From: Candidatus Aminicenantota bacterium
Lineage (GTDB): Bacteria > Acidobacteriota > UBA6911 > RPQK01 > JAJDTT01
Reading direction: 5' to 3'
NCBI GenBank assembly: GCA_026706325.1
Contig: JAPOYZ010000415.1
Coordinates: 1 to 11,085, forward strand
Length of the DNA: 11,085 nt
Shown: positions 1 to 6,977 of the stretch, one piece after another
Numbering within the stretch: position 1 is the stretch's first letter
Layout of the letters: each line of letters begins with the position of its first letter
Position numbers and translations under genes: made by a program
Notes under the pieces: model-generated
Databases searched by the model: none
Seen by the model: the letters and a program-made list of their open reading frames with translations, nothing else
Told to the model about the DNA's origin: nothing

Positions 1-839
1 CCATCAACGCCCTGAAGCTCAAGGGCATCCAGGTGGACTGGGACGTGAAGCGAACCTATCCCCAATGGGAACTGGCGGCTCACGTCCTGGGTTTCGTCGG
101 GGTGGAGAACGAAGGTCTGGGCGGGGTGGAATACCTCTACGACGGAGTGATGCGGGGAGAGAAGACTCGCGTCAATCTGAAGGTGGACGGCCGGCGGCAC
201 GTCTACAACCGTGAAGACTCGGGCGCCGGTTCCGGCGGGAACATCCTGGTCCTCAATCTGGACGAGTCCATCCAGTACTCGGTGGAACAGATCCTGGGGG
301 ATACGATACGCGAATGGAAAGCGTCGTCGGGATCGGCGATCGTCATGGACGTTCACACCGGAGAAATCCTGGCCCTGGCCTCCCATCCCACCTACAACCC
401 CAACGATTACACCAGTTACGGCCCCGAGGAAAAACGAAACCGCGCCATCCTCGACATCTATGAGCCAGGGTCGACCTTCAAGCTGGTGACGCTTTCGGCC
501 GCCTTGGAGGAGGGGCTCGTCCAGTCGGGAGAACTGGTGGACTGCCGAGTCGGAACGGTGCGTCTGGGCCGCAAGGTCTACCGGGAAGCCAAGAGGAGCT
601 ACGGCACCCTCAGCTTCGAGGAGATTCTGGCCAAGTCGAGCAATGTCGGCACCATCAAGATGGGGCTTCGACTGGGTGAGGAACGATTGTATTCCTTCAT
701 CCGGCGTTTCGGGTTCGGAAGCAAGACGGGAATCGAATTGCCGGGCGAACAGGTCGGACTGCTGGTCAGGAGATTGGAGTCACGCCGATGCAGATGGTTC
801 GGGCTCTGGCGGTTTTCGGGAACGGAGGCTATCTGGTGA
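1..839 (+). CDS. ftsI: FtsI (class B penicillin-binding protein), 5' part: start outside the window, frame broken near 764
   Basis: Division-specific D,D-transpeptidase, a membrane-anchored periplasmic enzyme that cross-links septal peptidoglycan made by FtsW. The frame is already open at base 3, so the start codon and the N-terminal membrane anchor lie upstream. Visible in order: the end of the PBP dimerisation domain (LAAHVLGFVG and GLGGVEY, about 78-137), the start of the transpeptidase domain (SGSAIVMDVHTGEILALA from about 330), the catalytic SxxK motif STFK at 471-482, and the SxN motif SSN at 636-644. Family-like sequence runs through FGFGSKTGIELPGEQVGLL and stops at about 764. The remaining residues up to the TGA at 837-839 are out-of-frame noise. 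The transpeptidase domain continues in another frame from 764. The identity is clear from the motifs and the following murE. Whether the break is real or a sequence error cannot be told here. Confidence 0.93.
   Translation, partial: INALKLKGIQVDWDVKRTYPQWELAAHVLGFVGVENEGLGGVEYLYDGVMRGEKTRVNLKVDGRRHVYNREDSGAGSGGNILVLNLDESIQYSVEQILGDTIREWKASSGSAIVMDVHTGEILALASHPTYNPNDYTSYGPEEKRNRAILDIYEPGSTFKLVTLSAALEEGLVQSGELVDCRVGTVRLGRKVYREAKRSYGTLSFEEILAKSSNVGTIKMGLRLGEERLYSFIRRFGFGSKTGIELPGEQVGLLVRRLESRRCRWFGLWRFSGTEAIW
759..775 (+). other. Reading-frame break in ftsI with an apparent deletion of about 50 bases
   Basis: The upstream frame reads PGEQVGLL up to base 764; the downstream frame reads GQEIGVTP from base 764. 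FtsI proteins normally have about 16-17 residues between these blocks, including a conserved Arg-Trp pair and a Ser/Ile-rich strand. Those residues appear in neither frame around the junction. The break is therefore best explained by loss of a segment of length 3k+1 (about 49 or 52 bases), not by a one-base slip. I see no classical slippery heptamer here, and a ribosomal slip would not restore the missing residues. The estimate of missing length rests on my recollection of family spacing. Confidence 0.75.
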
Positions 840-1675
840 AGCCTCGCCTGGTCCGGCACATCCTCTCCGAGGATGGGAGGATACTGGAAGAGAGCCGGGT
901 GGAACGGGAGAGGGTGCTGTCGGAGGAGACGGTCCGGACCATCAGGAACGCCATGGGCATGGTCGTGGAACGGGGGACGGGACGCAGAGCCCAGCCGACC
1001 GGATACTCGGCCGGCGGAAAGACCGGCACCGCTCAGAAATTCGTGGACGGCAGCTATTCGCGCACCCGCTTCGTAGCCTCGTTTGCGGGAATCGCCCCCC
1101 TCTCCAATCCGGTGCTGGCCGCGCTGGTCGTCATCGACGAACCTCGAGTCCACCACTATGGCGGACTGGTGGCCGCTCCCGCCTTCCGCCGCATCATGGA
1201 ACGGGCTCTGGTCAGCCTCCATGTCCCTCAGGATCGACAACTGCCGCAACCGAACAAGCGGCTGGCCCGCCAAAAGAAGAAGCTGCCGAACCGGCGGGTG
1301 GACCTGGCGGCGTCGGCGGCCGAGGAGCCGTGGACGCGGGATGGACTGGCCGCGGAATTGTCGAGCCTGATGGGAGACGGGAATCCGGACTCGGATGGAG
1401 GTAAATCGGTGACGGTGGCAACCGGGACCTTTCCGCTCCCGGACCTGAGCGGTCTCAGCCTCCGGGAAGCACTCCGCAAGGCCGGCAGTCTCTCTCTGAG
1501 GTTGAGAGTGACCGGCAGCGGAGTGGTCGTGGCGCAGCATCCCAAACCCGGGACTCCGGTTTTCCCCGAGTCCATGTGTCAGGTCCATTTGGACGGCACG
1601 GAAAGCTCCAGCTATGAAACTCAGCAACTTGCTCTCGGCCGAAAGAGTCAGGGCGTTCGTGAGAGCCGTCGCTGA
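764..1675 (+). CDS. ftsI: FtsI, 3' part: KTG box of the transpeptidase domain plus a C-terminal PASTA domain
   Basis: Continuation of the same penicillin-binding protein in the frame one base back. Homology resumes at 764 with GQEIGVTPMQMVRALAVFGN, the usual segment between the SxN and KTG motifs; the first ATG in this frame is 788. The third active-site motif, KTG, lies at 1019-1027 within GGKTGTAQKF. The transpeptidase fold ends around 1210. A lysine- and arginine-rich linker (KRLARQKKKLPNRR, 1256-1297) and a low-complexity stretch follow. A single PASTA-like domain lies at about 1427-1597 (LPDLSGLSLREAL, then VVVAQHPKPGTPV). PASTA domains are known to bind muropeptides or support PBP function. 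The last 26 or so codons run inside murE, giving a 62-base overlap. Alone, this fragment lacks SxxK and SxN and could not be an active enzyme. Confidence 0.9.
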   Translation, partial: GQEIGVTPMQMVRALAVFGNGGYLVKPRLVRHILSEDGRILEESRVERERVLSEETVRTIRNAMGMVVERGTGRRAQPTGYSAGGKTGTAQKFVDGSYSRTRFVASFAGIAPLSNPVLAALVVIDEPRVHHYGGLVAAPAFRRIMERALVSLHVPQDRQLPQPNKRLARQKKKLPNRRVDLAASAAEEPWTRDGLAAELSSLMGDGNPDSDGGKSVTVATGTFPLPDLSGLSLREALRKAGSLSLRLRVTGSGVVVAQHPKPGTPVFPESMCQVHLDGTESSSYETQQLALGRKSQGVRESRR

Positions 1676-3077
1676 GGCCGGCGATCCGGAGATCGAGTCC
1701 CTGGCTTACGACTCCCGGCAAGCGGGAAGCGGAAGCCTTTTTTTCGCCATCCAAGGGTTCGAAAGCGACGGACATCTCTACCTGGATCAGGCAGTGAAAC
1801 GGGGCGCGGTTGCCGTGGCATCCCAACGGCCGGTTCCGGACGATTGTGGCGTTGCCTGGATCCAGGTGTCCCGTATCCGGCGCTTCATGGCCAGCGTCGC
1901 CGATGGTTTCTTCGGACAGCCTTCGGCCAGGCTGAGGCTGGTGGGCATTACGGGGACCAACGGGAAGACCACTACCGCGTTCCTGGTGCACTCCATCATG
2001 AGCCAGGGGGAACCTTCTCTTGTCATGGGCACTCTGGGAGCCCGTCTCGACGGCAGAAATTGGGCTTCGGAGCGGACCACGCCGGAATCCGTGGACATCC
2101 AATCCATTCTGAACCAGGCGGTCGAAGCCGGCTGCGGCCGGGGCGTGATGGAGGTCTCCTCCCATTCCCTCGCCCTGAACCGGGTCTACGGCTGCCGCTT
2201 TCCGGTGGCCGTCTTCACGAATCTGACCCGGGACCACCTGGACTTTCATCACACTCGGGAGAACTACCTCCAGAGCAAGCGCCTCCTGTTCCGGTCCGAC
2301 TACAACCCCGGTCTGGCCTGGTCGGTGATCAATCACGACGACCCGGCGAGCCGCCGGCTCGATCCGGAAGGCGAGGCCGTGACCTTCGGAATGACCCCGG
2401 AAGCGCAGGTCCGCCCGATCACGCGGAAGACCACGGTTGACGGGACGCGGGTGGAGCTGGAGTGCCGGGGTCGCCGCCTGGCCTTGAGCAGTCCCCTGGT
2501 GGGAGACCACAACCTCTACAACATCATGGCGGCGGTGGCGGCCTGTCATGCGCTGGGGATCGGGGACCGGCAGATCTGCTCGGGCATCTCCGGACTCGAC
2601 CGGGTCCCCGGCCGATTCGAGAAGGTCGACTTGGACCGGGACTACACGGTGGTCGTGGACTACGCTCATACGCCGGACGCACTGGAGAACGTGTTGCGCC
2701 TGGCCCGGGGCTTGACCTCGAACCGTGTGCTTTGCGTCTTCGGCTGCGGTGGAGACCGGGACGCGTCCAAGCGGCCTCGGATGGGCGAAATCGCCACCCG
2801 CCGGTCCGACTGGACCATTTTGACCACGGACAATCCGCGGAGCGAGGATCCGGAGGCCATCCTCCAGCAGATCAGGGCAGGAATCCCTCCCGAACGGGAC
2901 AACTTCGAGACCATCGCCGATCGAAGGGAGGCCATCGGCCGCGTCGTGAAGCTGGCCGGGACCGGAGACATGGTCCTGGTGGCGGGCAAGGGGCAGGAAA
3001 CCTATCAGGAAATCCAGGGGACTCGAATCCCCTTCGATGATCGGGAAGTGGTGAGGGATTCGGTGTGTTCGGACTAG
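1614..3077 (+). CDS. murE: UDP-MurNAc-L-Ala-D-Glu:meso-diaminopimelate ligase MurE
   Basis: Cytoplasmic ATP-dependent ligase that adds the third stem residue to UDP-MurNAc-L-Ala-D-Glu. The 487-residue length is normal. The N-terminal UDP-binding domain has AYDSRQAGSGSLFFAIQG (31-48). The central ATPase domain has the P-loop GITGTNGKTT (111-120, Lys118), the ESVDIQ segment, EVSSHSLAL (180-188) and Lys222 in YLQSKRLLF, the position of the carbamylated lysine in Mur ligases. The C-terminal domain has VDYAHTPDALE (348-358), GCGGDRDASKRP (377-388), and DNPR (406-409), the motif of meso-DAP-adding MurE; lysine-adding enzymes differ there. ATG 1614 follows GGAAAG (1600-1605) at a spacing of 8 bases and gives the usual MKLSNLL beginning. 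It overlaps the end of ftsI by 62 bases and murF by 13. Confidence 0.97.
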   Translation: MKLSNLLSAERVRAFVRAVAEAGDPEIESLAYDSRQAGSGSLFFAIQGFESDGHLYLDQAVKRGAVAVASQRPVPDDCGVAWIQVSRIRRFMASVADGFFGQPSARLRLVGITGTNGKTTTAFLVHSIMSQGEPSLVMGTLGARLDGRNWASERTTPESVDIQSILNQAVEAGCGRGVMEVSSHSLALNRVYGCRFPVAVFTNLTRDHLDFHHTRENYLQSKRLLFRSDYNPGLAWSVINHDDPASRRLDPEGEAVTFGMTPEAQVRPITRKTTVDGTRVELECRGRRLALSSPLVGDHNLYNIMAAVAACHALGIGDRQICSGISGLDRVPGRFEKVDLDRDYTVVVDYAHTPDALENVLRLARGLTSNRVLCVFGCGGDRDASKRPRMGEIATRRSDWTILTTDNPRSEDPEAILQQIRAGIPPERDNFETIADRREAIGRVVKLAGTGDMVLVAGKGQETYQEIQGTRIPFDDREVVRDSVCSD

Positions 3078-4489
3078 ATTTCCGGCAAGCGGCCCAGGTC
3101 ATGGGCGCCCGGACCTGGGGCCGGGACCTGGGTCGGCAAGCGCATCGGCCTCTGCCCCGGGTCGTCATCGACAGCCGGCAGGTGAAGCCGGGCGATTGCT
3201 TCTTCGCCATCAAGGGGGATCGCCTGGACGGGCACGATTTCCTGGAGGCCGCCATGGAGCGCGGAGCGGCGGTGGGGGTCTGTTCCCGCACGCCGAAACT
3301 GGATGCCGGCGCCTTTGAAGACCGGATCTTCCTCCGCGTCGCCGACACCACCCTGGCGCTACAGGAACTGGCTGCCGAACTCCGCAGGAGGTGGGGCCGG
3401 AGTCTGGTGGGCGTGACCGGCAGCATGGGAAAGACCACGACCCGCACTTTCACCGCCCGGCTGCTCGAATCCGGCCACCAGGTTCTTCAGTCTCCCGCCA
3501 ACTTCAACAACGCCTTCGGAGTGCCGCTTTCCCTTCTCCTGTTGGAGGAACGGCATGACCTGGCGGTGCTGGAACTGGGCATGAACCATGCCGGCGAAAT
3601 CCGGCGGCTGGCCCGGATCTGCCGTCCCGATCTCGCCGTCATCACCAATGTGGCGCCGGTGCATCTCGAATTCTTCTCCAGTGTCGACGAGATTGCTCGA
3701 GCCAAGGGCGAAATCCTGGAGGACTTGGCGCCGGCGGGGGTCTTCGTCTACAACGCCGACGACCGCCGGGTGGCGGATCTCGCTTCCGCCTTCCATGGGC
3801 GCAGCGTCTCCTTCTCCCTGGAGCGGAAAGCGGACGTCCAGGTCACGGACTTCGGGGTCGTGGACTCCAACAGCACCCGGTTCATCCTCCTGGCCGATTG
3901 GGGAGAGTCCTCCTGCCGGGTGTCCTTCGTCGGCCGCCACCATCTCTACAACCTGGCTGCCGCCGTGGCTGCGGCCCGGACCCTGGGTTTGAGCCGTGAG
4001 CAGATCGAAGGGGCGATTCCCAGCCTGGCCCCACTCCCCATGCGAGGAAAGATCCGGGGGTTGGAGATGTCCGGTTCGCGGCGGATCAGAATCTTGGACG
4101 ACTCCTACAACTCGAACCCGCAAGCCGTACGGATGGTGTTGGAGACCGTGGGACAGTCGGCCGGCGCCGGCCGCCGGATCGTCGCTCTGGGAGAGATGCT
4201 GGAATTGGGTCCCGAGAGCGCGGTCTGGCATCGCCGGGTCGGAAGGATGGCGGCCCGCATCGAGCCTCATCTCCTGGCGGCGGTGGGCGCGGGAGCCCGG
4301 CCGGTTCTGGAGGGAGCTCGCGAGGCGGGCCTGGCAGACGGCAGGACCCTCTACTTCGGGACTTCGGAAGAGGCGGCGGAGTACCTGTCCGGCTTCGTTT
4401 GCAGCGGCGACTTCCTCTTGATCAAGGGGTCTCGCGGAGTCGGAATGGAGCGCATCGCCGCTCTTCTGGAAAAGGGGAAGGGCTCTTGA
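3065..4489 (+). CDS. murF: UDP-MurNAc-tripeptide:D-alanyl-D-alanine ligase MurF
   Basis: Cytoplasmic ATP-dependent ligase that joins D-Ala-D-Ala to the UDP-MurNAc-tripeptide from MurE, giving the pentapeptide substrate of MraY. It has 474 residues, close to the usual 450-470. The N-terminal domain contains VIDSRQVKPGDCFFAIKG (34-51). The ATPase domain has P-loop GVTGSMGKTT (116-125, Lys123), the MurF-typical NFNN (146-149), ELGMNHAGEI (170-179) and ITNVAPVHLEFF. The C-terminal domain has ILDDSYNSNP (343-352), ALGEMLELG (374-382) and KGSRG (454-458). The start is GTG 3065, preceded by GAGGG (3053-3057) at 7 bases, overlapping the end of murE by 13 bases. SYNSNP, NFNN and the position after murE separate it from the paralogous MurC, D and E. 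Confidence 0.97.
   Translation: MFGLDFRQAAQVMGARTWGRDLGRQAHRPLPRVVIDSRQVKPGDCFFAIKGDRLDGHDFLEAAMERGAAVGVCSRTPKLDAGAFEDRIFLRVADTTLALQELAAELRRRWGRSLVGVTGSMGKTTTRTFTARLLESGHQVLQSPANFNNAFGVPLSLLLLEERHDLAVLELGMNHAGEIRRLARICRPDLAVITNVAPVHLEFFSSVDEIARAKGEILEDLAPAGVFVYNADDRRVADLASAFHGRSVSFSLERKADVQVTDFGVVDSNSTRFILLADWGESSCRVSFVGRHHLYNLAAAVAAARTLGLSREQIEGAIPSLAPLPMRGKIRGLEMSGSRRIRILDDSYNSNPQAVRMVLETVGQSAGAGRRIVALGEMLELGPESAVWHRRVGRMAARIEPHLLAAVGAGARPVLEGAREAGLADGRTLYFGTSEEAAEYLSGFVCSGDFLLIKGSRGVGMERIAALLEKGKGS
4473..4489 (+). promoter_or_regulatory. Ribosome binding site and TTGA stop-start overlap that set the mraY start
   Basis: AGGGG at 4473-4477 lies 8 bases before TTG 4486, which shares the bases TTGA (4486-4489) with the murF stop TGA. 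Starting here gives MIYHLLYALHEQF, the normal MraY N terminus. The in-frame ATG at 4399 would add 29 basic, non-family residues encoded inside murF and is rejected. The arrangement suggests translational coupling of mraY to murF. Confidence 0.75.
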
Positions 4490-5598
4490 TCTATCACCTG
4501 TTGTACGCTCTTCACGAGCAGTTCTCGGTCCTGAACGTACTCCGCTACATTACGTTTCGCACCGCCTGTGCCACCCTCACGGCTCTGGCCTTGAGCCTGA
4601 TTCTGGGTCCCTGGCTCATCGCCAAGCTCAGGGACTATCAGATCGGCCAGTTCATTCGGGAAGACGGTCCCAAACGTCACCTTCAGAAGGCCGGGACCCC
4701 CACCATGGGTGGAGTGCTCATCGTCGTCAGCATCGTGTTGCCCACCCTTTTGTGGGCCGATCTGGGAAACCTTTACGTCTGGATCGCCATCGCTTCCCTG
4801 ATCCTGTTCGGTGCTGTGGGCCTGGCCGACGACTACCTCAAGGTCACCAGGAAGAGCTCGGCCGGCCTGCGGCCGCGGCGCAAACTCATGTTCCAGGTAC
4901 TGATCGCACTGGGGATTGGACTGACTCTCGTGGCGCTCCACTATCAGGGGCTCTACAGCATTCAGTTGAGCGTCCCCTTCTTCAAGCGTTTCACGCCCGA
5001 ACTGGATCTGGTGGTGCTGGGCGTCTCGACCTTCATCCCCCTGATCGTGTTCACGGCTCTGGTCATCGTGGGAAGCAGCAACGCCGTGAACCTGACGGAC
5101 GGCCTGGATGGACTGGCCAGCGGCCTGATGGTGATTGCGGCTTCGGCCCTGACGGTTCTGGCTTACGTGACCAGCCACGCCACTTTCGCCACTTATCTGG
5201 GGCTGATCAAGAACACCTACGCCAGCGAGCTCTCCATCTTCTGCGGAGCCATGGTGGGAGCCAGCCTGGGGTTTCTCTGGTACAACTCCCACCCCGCCGA
5301 GATCTTCATGGGAGACGTGGGGTCCATGTCCCTGGGTGGCGCCATCGCCACCGTGGCGGTGCTCATCAAGCAGGAACTCCTGCTGTTGTCTATCGGGGGC
5401 ATTTTCGTCCTGGAGGCCCTGTCGGTCATCTTCCAGGTCCTGTACTTCAAGGCCACCGGGAAGCGCATTCTGCTAATGGCCCCCCTGCACCACCACTTCG
5501 AGCTGCTGGGATGGGACGAGCCCAAAGTGGTGGTGCGTTTCTGGGTGCTGGGCCTGCTGTTCGCACTCTTCAGCCTGACCACGCTGAAGATCAGGTAG
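4486..5598 (+). CDS. mraY: Phospho-N-acetylmuramoyl-pentapeptide transferase MraY
   Basis: Integral membrane enzyme that moves phospho-MurNAc-pentapeptide from the UDP carrier to undecaprenyl phosphate, forming lipid I on the cytoplasmic face. From TTG 4486 it has 370 residues (family about 320-370) and many hydrophobic segments consistent with the ten-helix fold. Key motifs: GPKRHLQKAGTPTMGG (61-76), the aspartate pair in GLADDYLKV (112-120), NLTDGLDGLASG (202-213), FMGDVGSMSLGG (274-285, Asp277 for Mg2+), and APLHHHFELLGW (332-343) with the three histidines 335-337. All the catalytic positions known in the family appear to be present. It overlaps murF by 4 bases and is followed by murD after 21 bases. 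The N-terminal half resembles Acidobacteriota MraY as I recall it. Confidence 0.97.
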   Translation: MIYHLLYALHEQFSVLNVLRYITFRTACATLTALALSLILGPWLIAKLRDYQIGQFIREDGPKRHLQKAGTPTMGGVLIVVSIVLPTLLWADLGNLYVWIAIASLILFGAVGLADDYLKVTRKSSAGLRPRRKLMFQVLIALGIGLTLVALHYQGLYSIQLSVPFFKRFTPELDLVVLGVSTFIPLIVFTALVIVGSSNAVNLTDGLDGLASGLMVIAASALTVLAYVTSHATFATYLGLIKNTYASELSIFCGAMVGASLGFLWYNSHPAEIFMGDVGSMSLGGAIATVAVLIKQELLLLSIGGIFVLEALSVIFQVLYFKATGKRILLMAPLHHHFELLGWDEPKVVVRFWVLGLLFALFSLTTLKIR

Positions 5599-5607
5599 AG
5601 GGGTGGC

Positions 5608-5612
5608 GAGGG
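5608..5612 (+). promoter_or_regulatory. Ribosome binding site deciding the murD start
   Basis: GAGGG lies 7 bases before ATG 5620 but only 1 base before the in-frame TTG at 5614. This favours ATG 5620, which also gives the usual MKLSGRNILVVG beginning. Confidence 0.65.
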
Positions 5613-5619
5613 TTTGGCG

Positions 5620-6972
5620 ATGAAGTTGTCGGGTCGAAACATCCTGGTTGTCGGACTGGCCCGGACCGGTCTGGCCGCGGCCAACTTCCTGGTTGCGAAG
5701 GGGGCCCGCGTCAGCGTCACGGATCTTCGCACGGGGGATGATCTGAACGACCAGATCGCAAGGCTCCGCGGGAAGGTTCGGTTGGTGCTGGGAGGTCACC
5801 GGGAAGCGGATTTCACCGGAGCCGACATGATCGTATTGAGCCCCGGGGTGCCGTCCGGGATCCCTCCGCTGGTGCGGGCCCGGGAGCGGGGAATACCGGT
5901 CTGGAGCGAGATCGAGCTGGCTTGCCGTTTCCTGAAGGGCACGCTCATCGGGGTCACGGGAACCAACGGCAAGACCACCACGACCACGCTGATCGGCGAG
6001 ATGCTGGCTGCGGGCCGGCGGCCCCATGTCGTGGCGGGCAACATCGGAGTTCCCCTGCTGGAGAAACTGGAGGACGCCAATGACGAAACGGTCTGGGTCG
6101 TAGAGCTCTCGTCCTTTCAACTGGAGACGACCCGGACGCTGCACTGCCGGGTGGCCGTCGTCCTCAACGTAACGCCGGATCATCTGGATCGTCACGCGAG
6201 CTTCGAGGACTACTGGCAGGCGAAACGCCGCATTCTGCTCAATCAGGAAGCGTCGGATTTCGCCGTGTTCAACCGGGACGAACCCAATTCCCGGCGCATG
6301 GCCGACGGTGCCGAGGCCCGTCCCCTCTTCTTCAGCCGGTTAAAACGGTGCGCGGGCGCTTTTTCCCGGGACGGAAAGATCTGGATTCAGGTGGACGGCG
6401 TGCCGCACCAGGTGATGGACCGGAGCCAGGTCCGGCTCAAGGGAGAACACAATCTGGAAAACGTTCTGGCCGGCGCGGCCGCCGGCTTTATGGTGGGCGT
6501 CGAACCCGAGGCGATCGCCCGTGCCTGCCGCCGCTTCGCCGGCGTGGAGCACCGCCTGGAATGGGTCCGGGACCTGGAGGGGGTCTCCTTCTACAACGAT
6601 TCCAAAGCCACCAACGTGGAATCGGCCGCCAAAGCCATGGAAGCCCTGGAGCAGCCCCTGGTCGCCATCATGGGAGGGACCAACAAGGGGTCCGACTTCC
6701 GGGTGCTGAGGCCGCTGGTCAAAAGGAAGGTCCGGCACCTGGTCCTTTTGGGAGAGGCCAAGGACAGTCTCGCGGAGGGGCTGCGCGGAACGGCCCCGGT
6801 GAGCGAGGTGGGAGGGTTCGAGGAAGCGGTTCGCCGGGCGTTCGTCGAGGCGCTGCCCGGAGACGCGGTGCTGCTGGCCCCGGCCTGCGCCAGTTTCGAC
6901 ATGTTCCTCAACTATGAGGAACGGGGCAGAGCCTTCAAGGATCTGGTTTCACGGTTGACCGGAGGTGAGTGA
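5620..6972 (+). CDS. murD: UDP-N-acetylmuramoyl-L-alanine:D-glutamate ligase MurD
   Basis: Cytoplasmic ATP-dependent ligase that adds D-Glu to UDP-MurNAc-L-Ala, the product of MurC. From ATG 5620 it has 450 residues, the usual size. The N-terminal Rossmann-like UDP-binding domain starts with ILVVGLARTGLAAANFL (8-24) and includes LSPGVP (73-78). The ATPase domain has P-loop GVTGTNGKTTTTT (111-123, Lys118), GNIGVPLL (140-147), ELSSFQLE (162-169), NVTPDHLDRH (183-192) and Lys202 in the WQAKRRI segment (carbamylated lysine position). The C-terminal domain has HRLE (311-314), FYNDSKATN (324-332), GGTNKGSDF (352-360) and LAPACASFDMF (419-429) before YEERG. HRLE with NDSKATN is diagnostic of MurD among Mur ligases. 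ftsW follows directly. Confidence 0.97.
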   Translation: MKLSGRNILVVGLARTGLAAANFLVAKGARVSVTDLRTGDDLNDQIARLRGKVRLVLGGHREADFTGADMIVLSPGVPSGIPPLVRARERGIPVWSEIELACRFLKGTLIGVTGTNGKTTTTTLIGEMLAAGRRPHVVAGNIGVPLLEKLEDANDETVWVVELSSFQLETTRTLHCRVAVVLNVTPDHLDRHASFEDYWQAKRRILLNQEASDFAVFNRDEPNSRRMADGAEARPLFFSRLKRCAGAFSRDGKIWIQVDGVPHQVMDRSQVRLKGEHNLENVLAGAAAGFMVGVEPEAIARACRRFAGVEHRLEWVRDLEGVSFYNDSKATNVESAAKAMEALEQPLVAIMGGTNKGSDFRVLRPLVKRKVRHLVLLGEAKDSLAEGLRGTAPVSEVGGFEEAVRRAFVEALPGDAVLLAPACASFDMFLNYEERGRAFKDLVSRLTGGE

Positions 6973-6977
6973 CGGTG
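6961..6977 (+). promoter_or_regulatory. Strong ribosome binding site deciding between two ftsW starts
   Basis: GGAGGTGA at 6961-6968 is a strong anti-SD match inside the last codons of murD. Two in-frame GTG codons follow, at 6969 and 6975. GGAGG ends 3 bases before the first and 9 bases before the second, so spacing favours GTG 6975. GTG 6969 would instead give a 4-base GTGA overlap with the murD stop, like the one at ftsW/murG, and cannot be excluded. Confidence 0.65.

Noticed and set aside
759..775. Programmed ribosomal frameshift in ftsI.
   Set aside because: No slippery heptamer is visible at the junction. A one-base slip would still leave out about 16 conserved residues.
3111..3132. 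Nine-base direct repeat (GGACCTGGG) twice near the murF start.
   Set aside because: The copies are 13 bases apart, in different codon phase, within an intact MurF N-terminal domain. There are no further copies nearby and no sign of duplication.
4158..4173. Perfect 16-base GC palindrome inside murF.
   Set aside because: It encodes an Ala/Gly-rich stretch in the C-terminal domain and consists only of G and C. With no repeat partner and no intergenic position, chance in GC-rich coding DNA is enough.
4399..4485. Longer mraY start at ATG 4399.
   Set aside because: It would add 29 basic residues encoded inside murF that do not resemble any MraY N terminus. TTG 4486 has a well-placed ribosome binding site and gives the normal beginning.
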